The notes under the pieces were generated by a model. It was given only the letters and a program-made list of their open reading frames with translations. It searched no databases and had not been told where the DNA came from. Shown piece after piece: positions 1 to 5,298 of a stretch of DNA of 7,038 nucleotides (within the stretch, counting starts at the first letter, position 1; each line of letters begins with the position of its first letter). The position numbers and the translations under genes are program-made. Origin of the DNA: Dehalococcoidia bacterium (lineage in GTDB: Bacteria; Chloroflexota; Dehalococcoidia; Tepidiformales; Tepidiformaceae); the NCBI GenBank assembly GCA_023228745.1, contig JALOAP010000156.1, positions 1-7,038 of the forward strand, given 5' to 3'.

Positions 1-1
1 T

Positions 2-280
2 GTCTCGCAGAAGGTCGAGTTCAAACCGACCGGCTACAAATGGGCGGATGTGCTCATGGCCCTTATCGTGTTCCTCAATTCATCCGTGCGGCCGGTTATT
101 ACGTACTGGTTTTTCGGCCTCTATCTCGCTGCGAAGGTGGCTATCTTTTATTCGGCAATCAATTCCGGGACCGCTTGGCATGAAGCCGTGAAGCTGGCCT
201 GGACGGATGCCGATCAGGCGCTATGGGCCGGGGTGTTGAATTTCTGGTTCCTTGGCCGGGTCTTTGACAAGGTGAAATGA
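2..280 (+). CDS. 3TM-type phage holin, 5' end outside the window
   Basis: The reading frame is open from the window edge to the TGA at 278-280, giving 92 visible residues; the start is missing. A hydrophobic stretch from about residue 15 to 55 carries SSVRPVITYWFFGLYLA, and a second one near the C-terminus contains NFWFLGRVFDK. This pattern (RP at the start of a membrane segment, then a late FWF-x-R near a basic C-terminus) matches my memory of the three-transmembrane holin family also found in gene transfer agents (GTA_holin_3TM). Holins oligomerise in the inner membrane and time the release of the endolysin. The stop overlaps the start of the endolysin gene (ATGA), as expected for a lysis cassette. 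The family call comes from motif memory and position, not a search; another small phage membrane protein is the alternative. Confidence 0.62.
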   Translation, partial: VSQKVEFKPTGYKWADVLMALIVFLNSSVRPVITYWFFGLYLAAKVAIFYSAINSGTAWHEAVKLAWTDADQALWAGVLNFWFLGRVFDKVK

Positions 281-729
281 TGGGCGCATTGGAGACCGCC
301 AAGACCATCGCCAAACCATTCGAGGGGCTGCGGCTTAAGCCGTATCTCTGTCCGGCGGGTGTGCCGACGATCGGATTTGGAAGCACTTCCTACCCGGACG
401 GACGGAGGGTGACGCTGGCCGATCCGCCGATCACCTTGGAACGTGCGGAAGAACTCCTGGAATGGGAGATGCGGAAATCCGTATCGGCGGCGCTGAGGCA
501 TTGCCCGGTTCTGCTCCTGGAAGATGGGAAATGGGGTGCTATCGCCGATTTCGTCTATAACCTGGGGGCGGGGAGGTTGCAAACCTCAACCCTTCGCAGG
601 CGGATAAATCAACGGGACTGGCCGGAAGCAGTACGGGAGCTAAAAAAGTGGATTTATGGCGGCGGGAGGAAGCTTCCGGGCCTCGTTTTAAGAAGGGAGG
701 CAGAGGCAGTGTATATCAGCGCGAGATAA
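277..729 (+). CDS. Phage endolysin, T4/P1-type lysozyme (GH24)
   Basis: This 150-aa muramidase cleaves the MurNAc-GlcNAc bond of peptidoglycan at host lysis. The catalytic arrangement is visible: E16 in FEGLRLKPY, C25, then T31 in GVPTIGFGS, i.e. Glu-8 residues-Cys-5 residues-Thr, the spacing of the P1/phage 21 branch in which Asp or Cys holds the middle position. Later features are WGAIADFVYNLGAG (about 85-98) and a C-terminal GLVLRREAEA segment, both typical of GH24. The length is normal for the family. There is no hydrophobic N-terminal signal-anchor, so export probably depends on the upstream holin. ATG codons at 277 and 280 are both possible; AGGTG at 270-274 fits either. The first ATG overlaps the holin stop. 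The last 14 bases overlap the oppositely oriented methyltransferase gene. Confidence 0.93.
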   Translation: MMGALETAKTIAKPFEGLRLKPYLCPAGVPTIGFGSTSYPDGRRVTLADPPITLERAEELLEWEMRKSVSAALRHCPVLLLEDGKWGAIADFVYNLGAGRLQTSTLRRRINQRDWPEAVRELKKWIYGGGRKLPGLVLRREAEAVYISAR

Positions 730-1519
730 AAATCAGGTTCTCATTGAAGCCGGGCTCCGATAGTCTCGACCGGAGAAAACGCTCAAACCTCTTCTTTTTA
801 AGGGTAAACGCATCGTACCCGAAACCCATGAGGTAATCAAAATAGGATTCAAGGCTGAAATTACCCTTCTCAGCCCACCCACAAAAAAATTCACAGAGGA
901 GCACCGGGCGTTTCGCCCTGATCGTCTCCGCTGCCCCCAGCATCGCCAGATAATCGGACCCCTCCACGTCTACCTTCATGGTGGTTATGTTTTCTATTCC
1001 GTTTTCAGCCACGTACCGATCGATGGTAATGGTTTCTACATCTTCCCATTGATCTCCGCCGTTCTGAAACATGCTGTTGCACGCGGTAGCGTCGGGCGAC
1101 AAATTGAGGCGTAGAGCCCTTCCGCTCTCATTGAAAACTGCCCGGTTCACGACCGTCACATTGTCCACCGAATTCAAATCAAGGTTGGCCTGAAGTAGTT
1201 CGCAGGTCGTTTTCGACGCCTCGAAAGCGTAAACTCTGCTGGCCTTCCGGCAAAGGGAGAGGGTGTATGCGCCGACGTTGGCCCCGACATCAAGGAAGAC
1301 CCCTCCGTTGATCTGCGATGACATAAACCGGCAAAATTCCTTCTCGAACCCGCCTTCCATGAACATATAGAACTGGACGAAGTCTCCGATATTCAGGTTA
1401 ACCCGGAGACCGGATATTTTCGACCGGACAAATACGTCTTGATTCTTGATGGAGTTGTAATAAGCCCGTCTGAGCCTGGATGAATGAACGACATACTTGA
1501 ACAGGTACGGGGTTACCAT
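716..1519 (-). CDS. FkbM-family SAM-dependent methyltransferase, likely lysogenic-conversion cargo
   Basis: This 267-aa protein has a class I SAM-binding fold: motif I FLDVGANVGAYTL at residues 75-87, an acidic ribose-binding position in VYAFEAS (E100), and the diagnostic FkbM block MKVDVEGSDYLAMLGA at 181-196, followed by PVLLCEFF. FkbM enzymes O-methylate sugars or polyketides, and bacterial members often sit in surface-polysaccharide loci. It is transcribed against the lysis genes, converges with the endolysin (14-bp overlap) and lies next to the attachment core. That is the usual place for a gene expressed from the prophage to alter the host surface; the surface role is inference. The ATG at 1519 has no clear SD, and an in-frame stop a few codons upstream (1529-1531) rules out a longer form. 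The substrate cannot be read from the sequence. Confidence 0.88.
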   Translation of the reverse strand: MVTPYLFKYVVHSSRLRRAYYNSIKNQDVFVRSKISGLRVNLNIGDFVQFYMFMEGGFEKEFCRFMSSQINGGVFLDVGANVGAYTLSLCRKASRVYAFEASKTTCELLQANLDLNSVDNVTVVNRAVFNESGRALRLNLSPDATACNSMFQNGGDQWEDVETITIDRYVAENGIENITTMKVDVEGSDYLAMLGAAETIRAKRPVLLCEFFCGWAEKGNFSLESYFDYLMGFGYDAFTLKKKRFERFLRSRLSEPGFNENLIFISR

Positions 1520-1620
1520 GAGGGATGTTTATGCCTTTTTTCCTGCAACATCAAGGGGAATGTTTGGCGCGAGCCTTTAGATAACTTGTGAACGAAACGC
1601 CTCTACGACCGCCTTACTTC

Positions 1621-1627
1621 TTACCCA
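1621..1627 (+). repeat. TTACCCA heptamer, possible left integrase arm site
   Basis: TTACCCA lies about 70 bp left of the attachment core, in the same orientation as the two copies at the right side (1802-1808 and 1812-1818). Tyrosine integrases of the lambda type bind short direct repeats on both arms of attP. This is inferred from sequence and position only. Confidence 0.35.
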
Positions 1628-1695
1628 TGTCGGCAAGTCAGTAGATATCAAAACTGTACAAGACCATGTTTCTATTGACAAATATTTAAAAGCAC

Positions 1696-1746
1696 GCTTG
1701 AATGGCATTCAAGAGGTCGTCGGTTCGATCCCGTCCAGCTCCACCA
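1696..1746 (+). other. Attachment core: 3' part of tRNA-Ala(GGC)
   Basis: From 1697 the sequence folds as the 3' half of a tRNA. The anticodon arm is CTTGA-ATGGCAT-TCAAG (1697-1713) with anticodon GGC at 1704-1706, followed by variable loop AGGTC and T arm GTCGG-TTCGATC-CCGTC (1719-1735, one T-T mismatch). The acceptor strand CAGCTCC, discriminator A and encoded CCA end at 1746. T at the position facing base 3 would form the G3-U70 pair typical of tRNA-Ala. The D arm and 5' acceptor strand are absent upstream, so this is not a working tRNA gene. A tRNA 3' end next to a tyrosine integrase is the classic attachment core. Phage genes on both sides suggest attP, which would regenerate a complete host tRNA-Ala on integration. 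Confidence 0.85.
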
Positions 1747-1752
1747 AACATT

Positions 1753-1786
1753 AAGGGATTCGGTATGTTCGCCGAATCCCTTTTTT
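1753..1786 (+). terminator. Strong intrinsic terminator after the tRNA fragment
   Basis: An 11-bp perfect stem AAGGGATTCGG (1753-1763) / CCGAATCCCTT (1772-1782) encloses an 8-base loop and runs into a T tract (1781-1786). The T tract lies on the + strand, so it terminates rightward transcription, in the sense of the tRNA. In the integrated state it would end the reconstituted tRNA-Ala transcript and protect the convergent integrase gene. Confidence 0.85.
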
Positions 1787-1801
1787 GCTTGGCATGAAAA
1801 G

Positions 1802-1821
1802 TTACCCACCTTTACCCACCT
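1802..1821 (+). repeat. Tandem 10-bp repeat TTACCCACCT x2, possible right arm sites
   Basis: Two exact head-to-tail copies of TTACCCACCT overlap the last codons of the integrase gene and encode part of its Lys/Gly-rich tail. They lie 55 bp from the attachment core and share the heptamer TTACCCA with the left arm. Either they are integrase arm-binding sites or the repeat simply reflects the low-complexity C-terminus. Confidence 0.4.
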
Positions 1822-2827
1822 TTCGGGGCTTGCGGTCTAAAATCTGGACGGCTTTTGACTTGTGATCAGGCGCAAGGTGGGCGTAGCGCAAAACCATTTT
1901 GAGGCTTTTATGACCCAATAACTCCATGACCGTACGGAGATCCACCCCTCTCATAACGAGCCAGGATGCGAAGGTATGACGCAGGTCGTGGAAAGTGAAA
2001 TCCTTTATCCCGGCGCTATCGCAGGCCGTAGCAAAGGATCTCTTGATGTCCTTCAGTTCTTCCCCCATGTAAAAGAAAATGTGCGGATTCATGATATGAC
2101 GGGGAATCGATTTCAGGGTTTTCCTCACCGTCTGGTTGATCGGGACTTGTCTGCCCTCCGAGTTTTTCGTCTCATGCAGGGTGATGTACCCATTTTTCGT
2201 ATCCACCTGCCCCCAGGTAAGGCTTAGAATTTCTGACTTTCTCATGCCTGTATGGATGGCGATAGCTACGATAGGCTTTAAATGGGCGGGGCAGACGGCC
2301 AATAACTTGTCGGCTTCAGGCTCCAGGAGAAACCGGGTCCGCTTCGCTTCTCCCTTGAGAAGTTTGATCTTGTGGACGCGCTTGGAAATTTCCTCATCCG
2401 CAAATCCCCATTCTGCGGCCTTCGTAAACATGACATGGACAAGGGAGAGGTAGCGGTTCACGGTCGCCGGTGATTTCCCCTCACTCTGTTTTCTGGCCTT
2501 ATACTGGTCCAGGAGGAGTGGCGGGAATTCGCAGACGGGCAGATGTCCAAACTCATTTTTGATAGCTTCGATCAGGTATTTCTTGTGTCGTTCAAATGAC
2601 TTTTGTGGTTCAGCCCATGTCCGGAATTCCTCGCAGAGTCGGCCAAATGTGATTATTTGGCGGGACTTTTTCCCGAGGGCAGCCTTGACATCCTTCTCGA
2701 TAGCGTACATTTCTTCCGCCGGTCCGCGGTGACGGCGGCGATAGTCCCTGCCCTTCCGCCCCATGCTGATATGAATCTCGGCAGTGACGGTGCTATCGGG
2801 ATGCCTTCTTATGATCCTCACGGACAT
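1802..2827 (-). CDS. int: Phage tyrosine integrase
   Basis: This 341-aa site-specific recombinase integrates and excises the phage at the adjacent tRNA-Ala core. An N-terminal arm-binding-like region (about 1-55) is followed by a SAM-like core-binding domain (about 57-155, with SPATVNRYLSLVHVMFTKA) and the catalytic domain. The catalytic residues are all visible: R196 in HTGMRKSEILSLTW, K221 in HETKNSEGR, H280 and R283 in FHDLRHTFASWLV, H306 in ELLGHKSLKMV, and the nucleophile Y315 in LRYAHLAPDHK. It reads toward the attachment core and is the last gene of the leftward operon. The ATG at 2827 is preceded closely by AAAAGGG, and an in-frame TAA at 2834-2836 prevents a longer form. Its first 35 bases overlap the upstream small gene. 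The Lys/Gly-rich tail is encoded by a tandem 10-bp repeat. Confidence 0.96.
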   Translation of the reverse strand: MSVRIIRRHPDSTVTAEIHISMGRKGRDYRRRHRGPAEEMYAIEKDVKAALGKKSRQIITFGRLCEEFRTWAEPQKSFERHKKYLIEAIKNEFGHLPVCEFPPLLLDQYKARKQSEGKSPATVNRYLSLVHVMFTKAAEWGFADEEISKRVHKIKLLKGEAKRTRFLLEPEADKLLAVCPAHLKPIVAIAIHTGMRKSEILSLTWGQVDTKNGYITLHETKNSEGRQVPINQTVRKTLKSIPRHIMNPHIFFYMGEELKDIKRSFATACDSAGIKDFTFHDLRHTFASWLVMRGVDLRTVMELLGHKSLKMVLRYAHLAPDHKSKAVQILDRKPRKVGKGG

Positions 2828-2972
2828 GCCCTTTTATATTTTTTTCGGATATTACGCGCAAGATATTATTTTTCAGGGCTACTTCCCGCGCTTTCTTGGG
2901 GCGCAGGTCGCGCAGGAGCTCGAGGATCATGTCCAATTTCTCCTCTATTCCCTTGAGGTCGGTATCCGTCAT
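2793..2972 (-). CDS. 59-aa small protein overlapping the integrase start; unknown function
   Basis: The ATG at 2972 overlaps the TGA of the upstream zinc-finger-like gene (ATGA) and the frame runs to TAG at 2793-2795. The first 24 residues contain LKGIEEKLDMILELLRDL, an amphipathic heptad-like helix suited to a short coiled coil; the rest is basic (KKAREVALKNN, EDHKKASR). GGTG lies about 5 bases before the start. The 3' end overlaps the integrase gene by 35 bp, so the two are probably translationally coupled. Position directly upstream of int and the small basic character would suit an accessory recombination factor, but no excisionase signature is recognisable and I do not assign that role. 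Confidence 0.55.
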   Translation of the reverse strand: MTDTDLKGIEEKLDMILELLRDLRPKKAREVALKNNILRVISEKNIKGHVREDHKKASR

Positions 2973-3166
2973 TTCACCATCTTCTCGCAGAGGATCTGAA
3001 ACACCTCTTCCCGAACCTCGTCAGCGATCCGGGCGGCTTTCCGGATATAATGGCTCCGGAGACGGCACTTCGGGGAACAGTGATCCTGATTCCTCTTGAC
3101 GGGTTTAAAAAGGACAGGACACGACGCGCAGGGTTTGAGGGAGCTGTCTATATAGATCGGGTTCAT
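2969..3166 (-). CDS. 65-aa putative zinc-finger protein
   Basis: Four cysteines are arranged as C13-x2-C16-x13-C30-x3-C34, in CASC followed by HCSPKC, the pattern of a small treble-clef or zinc-ribbon fold; the next residues RLRSHYIRKAAR are basic, suggesting nucleic-acid contact. A C-terminal helix (ADEVREEVFQILCEKM) follows. Similar Cys-rich small proteins, often with a C-S-x2-C-R step, occur in phage early regions, but I cannot name the family. The SD before the ATG at 3166 is weak. A short dyad GCCGTT-GT-AACGGC (3180-3193) lies just upstream between this gene and the previous one. The stop overlaps the next start by ATGA. Confidence 0.7.
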   Translation of the reverse strand: MNPIYIDSSLKPCASCPVLFKPVKRNQDHCSPKCRLRSHYIRKAARIADEVREEVFQILCEKMVK

Positions 3167-3202
3167 GTGCGCTTATTCTGCCGTTGTAACGGCTGAAAGG
3201 GG

Positions 3203-3511
3203 TCATTCTTTGCTGGTCTCGGACTCGCCCGGCACCCGGAAAGAGAAATACTCCGGATTGTCTTTCATTACCTGGTATAGGACCTCGCTCAACTGAGAGA
3301 GCATTTCGTGAGGAAAACGCTCCCCGTAATTCAGGTGAAACTTGATGGCTTCGAAAATCTCGTGCAGAAGGGACTCCTCCATTCGAGGGGCCGGGAAAGT
3401 CGGGTCCAGCGTAATCGTCAGGATGTTCGCGCAGCAGCTTCCGGAGGCTCCTTGCTTTTTATCCCAGAGGTTATCGAACTCGATCTTGTAGTCGTAACCG
3501 AGAATCTTCAT
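3203..3511 (-). CDS. 102-aa conserved phage protein with an HExxE motif
   Basis: The ATG at 3511 overlaps the TGA of the ASCH-like frame (ATGA) and has GGAG 6 bases upstream, so this start is preferred to any upstream one. The protein has a beta-rich N-terminus (MKILGYDYKIEFD, NILTITLDP) and then the helix ESLLHEIFEAIKFHLNYG with H50-E51-x2-E54, followed by H68 in RFPHEM and LSQLSEVLYQVMKDNP. I recall a widespread phage family with LLHEIxEAI followed by LxxxLYQVLxDN, normally annotated as hypothetical. The HExxE element resembles a metallopeptidase helix, with Glu at the third ligand position of HExxH. Proteolytic activity is not shown. Position in the early operon suggests a host-takeover or regulatory role, which is inference. 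Confidence 0.82.
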   Translation of the reverse strand: MKILGYDYKIEFDNLWDKKQGASGSCCANILTITLDPTFPAPRMEESLLHEIFEAIKFHLNYGERFPHEMLSQLSEVLYQVMKDNPEYFSFRVPGESETSKE

Positions 3512-3752
3512 CTTTGCTCCGCTCCTGGAAGGATGTGATCGGGCACGTCGAACAGTCCCAGCGTTCCTGTCCAAGGAATCGGGTCCTTGAACTCGACCGG
3601 GTTTTCGAACATCCATCCATAGGGACCGCAGAACCAGGGAGACGGATGGAATTTCACGACTTTGACGAGATCCACGCGCCCCACGATCACCCCCAGGACA
3701 TAACTTTTCGACACGCAGGCGGATCGGGAATTTCGTATTTGTCTTCGCTCAT
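3508..3752 (-). pseudogene. ASCH-like protein, N-terminally shortened and apparently frameshifted
   Basis: The only strong ribosome site (GGAGGGCGAG) precedes the ATG at 3752. From there translation gives 21 residues ending DPPACRKVMSWG at a TGA (3687-3689). In the neighbouring frame the sequence continues as VIVGRVDLVKVVKF, SPWFCGPYGWMFENPV and FKDPIPWTGTLGLFD, which closely resembles the C-terminal half of phage ASCH-domain proteins (a GCIxGxVELVD strand, SPWFxGPYG, then PIPxxGxLGLF). The frames meet at a run of five G (minus strand, 3694-3690); one more G would join them into one protein of about 80 aa. The usual ASCH N-terminus (SIRQPWAWxI) is absent either way. A GTG at 3714 could start the second frame but has no SD. 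Interpretations are a single-base deletion, an assembly error in a homopolymer, or -1 frameshifting. Function (RNA/nucleotide binding in the superfamily) is uncertain. Confidence 0.65.
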
Positions 3753-3764
3753 CTCGCCCTCCGG

Positions 3765-4502
3765 TTAGTCGAACAGTCCCATTTGATTATCGAACTTCGA
3801 TTTTATGTATTCCGTCAGTTTCCCGTTCGGTTTGAAAGTAAATCCGATTTCCCCTTCCAACTCGCATATCTTCTCAAACGCCTCCGGGTTGTTCGCCTTG
3901 ATTGCCTTCAACTCTCTTTTTTTGTTGAAGATGCAGACTTGACAGGAAAGCCGCGATAAATAGTTGTAGCAATCATGCAGGGGGATTCCGCTACTTTTCA
4001 GGAAATCCTTAACTTGGCCCTCCGTCCAATGATGGATAGGAAGGAAGTCATGGACGGTGCGCTTGCTGTTCGTCATTTGGGTATCAAGTTTCAGTGGTTG
4101 AAGTTTCTCCCTCGCAACCGATTCCTCTGCCCTCAGTCCGGAACACATGATGATATTTTTCGTCTTCACATTTTGCCTAACCCACGTTTCTATTGGCCCA
4201 ACTTTAAGATTGGAAGTGCATTGCCGACAAGATGGTGACGGGAATTTTTTCCGCTTTCGCACCATCAAAAAAAAGTCTTTATTGGGGTTGGAAACTCGGT
4301 GAATTATGAGGTTAAATTTCTTCGCAATTTCATCATTCCATTTTGCTAATCCGTCATGCTCAAACCCCGTATCAGCCCATACAACGTGCTTCGGAATATC
4401 AGGATACAGCTCACAAAGATACGAGAGCATGGCGGATGAATCCTTGCCGCCAGAGAAAGAGATTACCATTTCGGTATCCGGTTTTAGGATTTCGCTAATC
4501 AT
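3765..4502 (-). CDS. PAPS-reductase-family protein (PP-loop, phage type)
   Basis: Counting from the ATG at 4502 the protein has 245 aa. The ATP-pyrophosphatase loop VISFSGGKDSSAM (SGGKDS at 17-22) and VVWADTGFEH define the adenine-nucleotide alpha-hydrolase fold of the PAPS/APS reductase family. GLRAEES (122-128) and HHWTEGQVKDFLKSSGIPLHDCYN are further family features. Two cysteine pairs, C92-x2-C95 and C187-x2-C190, could bind an iron-sulfur cluster or zinc. Phage cysH-like genes are commonly called auxiliary sulfur-metabolism genes, but the family also includes tRNA and DNA sulfur-modification enzymes, so the substrate is unassigned. The ATG overlaps the stop of the upstream microprotein gene; a TTG at 4523 with AGGA before it would add seven residues. 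The gene is visibly AT-richer than the lysis genes and integrase, suggesting separate acquisition. Confidence 0.9.
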   Translation of the reverse strand: MISEILKPDTEMVISFSGGKDSSAMLSYLCELYPDIPKHVVWADTGFEHDGLAKWNDEIAKKFNLIIHRVSNPNKDFFLMVRKRKKFPSPSCRQCTSNLKVGPIETWVRQNVKTKNIIMCSGLRAEESVAREKLQPLKLDTQMTNSKRTVHDFLPIHHWTEGQVKDFLKSSGIPLHDCYNYLSRLSCQVCIFNKKRELKAIKANNPEAFEKICELEGEIGFTFKPNGKLTEYIKSKFDNQMGLFD

Positions 4503-4575
4503 GGAAAAATACCCAAAGAGCAAAACAAAATCCTACCACACATGAGACGTAAACTATTGCTTCCGGCCAATTCAT
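4495..4575 (-). CDS. 26-aa single-membrane-segment microprotein
   Basis: The ATG at 4575 directly follows the TAA of the upstream gene, with GGCGG about 8 bases before it, and the frame ends at TAG 4495-4497 inside the start region of the PAPS-reductase-like gene. The 26 residues are almost all hydrophobic after MNWPEA (IVYVSCVVGFCFALWVFF), ending in HD, so the product would be one transmembrane helix with a very short tail. Its overlap with the next ATG at 4502 suggests translational coupling. There is no recognisable family; it resembles the other one-helix peptides of this operon in design but not in sequence. Confidence 0.5.
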   Translation of the reverse strand: MNWPEAIVYVSCVVGFCFALWVFFHD

Positions 4576-4716
4576 TTATCTGCCGCCACGCTTGTAGTAC
4601 TCCATCTGCTCATCCGTAGGTCCATCCTCATCAATGTACGAAATATCCCTCGGCTCCATTTCCAAAGCATCGTCCAACCAGTTCGCTACGTCGAGGGGGA
4701 GGGGGTCGTTATTCAT
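4576..4716 (-). CDS. 46-aa protein, paralogue of the 54-aa protein at 6842-7006
   Basis: The ATG at 4716 overlaps the TGA of the DUF7352-like gene (ATGA) and has GGAG 8 bases upstream. The protein is acidic in the middle and ends basic: LPLDVANWLDDALEMEPR, then an acidic linker, then DEQMEYYKRGGR at the C-terminus. The rightward gene at 6842 encodes LPLEVANWLQDALDMKPR and DEQMEYFKRGGR. By hand I count 28 identical residues over about 41 aligned columns. Many codons differ synonymously (for example AACTGG against AATTGG, GGCGGCAGA against GGTGGGAGA), which argues that the protein is under selection and that this is a real gene. The likely fold is a helix with an ANWL-x2-AL core plus a short C-terminal helix. 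I do not recognise the family and assign no function. Confidence 0.82.
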   Translation of the reverse strand: MNNDPLPLDVANWLDDALEMEPRDISYIDEDGPTDEQMEYYKRGGR

Positions 4717-5027
4717 GGGGCATCTCCGAGTAATTCAAAGAAGTGGAATATCAATGCACCGTTATGGACCTGGATAGTGCTGATGTATTTAATATTGGAT
4801 TCCTTCACCGGATGCCCAGTCCCAACCATCAGTATTTTGCGAGGGATACGGGGCTTCGATGGATCGACTAACGCCCAAACCTGTGGACGAAAGGAGTTGT
4901 CTTGCTTCCTCGCACATTGCGGTTCTTCGTGTTGCATCTGAACCGTTAATATCTCGGCACCTTCGGGCATTTCGATTTTATTAACCCTGTTACCGGCAAT
5001 AGTGTATTTATAAATCTTCCTGCTCAT
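4713..5027 (-). CDS. 104-aa conserved phage protein, DUF7352-like
   Basis: The ATG at 5027 overlaps the upstream TGA (ATGA), with GGGAG about 8 bases before it. The order of features is IYKYTIAGNRVNKIEMPEGAEILTVQMQ at the N-terminus, then VWALVDPSKP (about 50-59), MVGTGHPV (about 67-74), YISTIQVHNGALIFHFFEL at the end. This matches my memory of a very common small phage protein (IxKY, the MPxGAxIL step, WALVD, GTGHP, then H-x-FE near the C-terminus) listed in Pfam as DUF7352, whose function is unknown. The predicted fold is almost all beta. Compared with that pattern there is a small insertion rich in Q, E and K (HEEPQCARKQDNS, about 33-45) before the WALVD strand. It sits between two microprotein genes and is likely co-translated with them. 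Confidence 0.85.
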   Translation of the reverse strand: MSRKIYKYTIAGNRVNKIEMPEGAEILTVQMQHEEPQCARKQDNSFRPQVWALVDPSKPRIPRKILMVGTGHPVKESNIKYISTIQVHNGALIFHFFELLGDAP

Positions 5028-5137
5028 TTCCCCTTCTCCCTATTGAACCACGGCATAACCTGATTGATGATTCCGCAGACACCCAAGATTCCGTAGATGA
5101 TAAGAACCGCGCAGAATAGCGGGTAGAGTTCCTTCAT
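5024..5137 (-). CDS. 37-aa membrane microprotein
   Basis: The ATG at 5137 overlaps the TGA of the upstream gene and the TGA at 5024-5026 overlaps the next ATG, so both ends are ATGA junctions; GGGGGAAGAA precedes the start. The product has a short N-terminus (MKELY), one hydrophobic segment (PLFCAVLIIYGILGVCGII, about 6-24) and a basic tail (NREKGK). Positive-inside bias puts the C-terminus in the cytoplasm. No family is recognised. A role in the membrane during infection, such as superinfection exclusion, is possible but unsupported. Confidence 0.65.
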   Translation of the reverse strand: MKELYPLFCAVLIIYGILGVCGIINQVMPWFNREKGK

Positions 5138-5298
5138 TTCTTCCCCCGTCCTTTCTTCATGGCGGCAAGCTCGGTTTCCAATTCTCTCGTGTACGCGATC
5201 AGCCGCACTTGATCCTTACAGAGATTCGAGATGTCCGTGTGCTTGAGCGCGAACCTCTCCATCCGGTCAATTTCCTGTTTAGTCATCTGAACAGCCAT
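5134..5298 (-). CDS. 54-aa helical protein, unknown function
   Basis: The start at 5298 is chosen because GGGGATAAC lies directly before it; a second ATG at 5286 would make an exact ATGA overlap with the upstream gene and give a 50-aa form. The sequence MTKQEIDRMERFALKHTDIS, then CKDQVRLIAYTRELETELAAM and the basic tail KKGRGKK is strongly helical, with two charged amphipathic helices that could form a hairpin or short coiled coil. No catalytic or binding motif is visible and I do not recognise a family. Its stop overlaps the next microprotein start by four bases. Confidence 0.68.
   Translation of the reverse strand: MAVQMTKQEIDRMERFALKHTDISNLCKDQVRLIAYTRELETELAAMKKGRGKK

Noticed and set aside
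1696..1746. A complete tRNA-Ala gene
   Set aside because: The D arm and the 5' acceptor strand are missing upstream; the AT-rich sequence before 1696 does not pair with the acceptor strand.
1976..2956. Several + strand open frames opposite the integrase
   Set aside because: They lack SD sequences and family features and lie antisense to an integrase with all catalytic residues.
3512..3616. A longer 137-aa form of the HExxE protein
   Set aside because: The ATG at 3511 has GGAG at good distance and an ATGA overlap with the previous frame; the extension overlaps the ASCH-like frame and is rich in Arg/Ser without structure.
3508..3714. An intact 68-aa gene starting at GTG 3714
   Set aside because: There is no ribosome site before this GTG, whereas a strong one precedes the ATG at 3752 in another frame; a disrupted gene is more likely.
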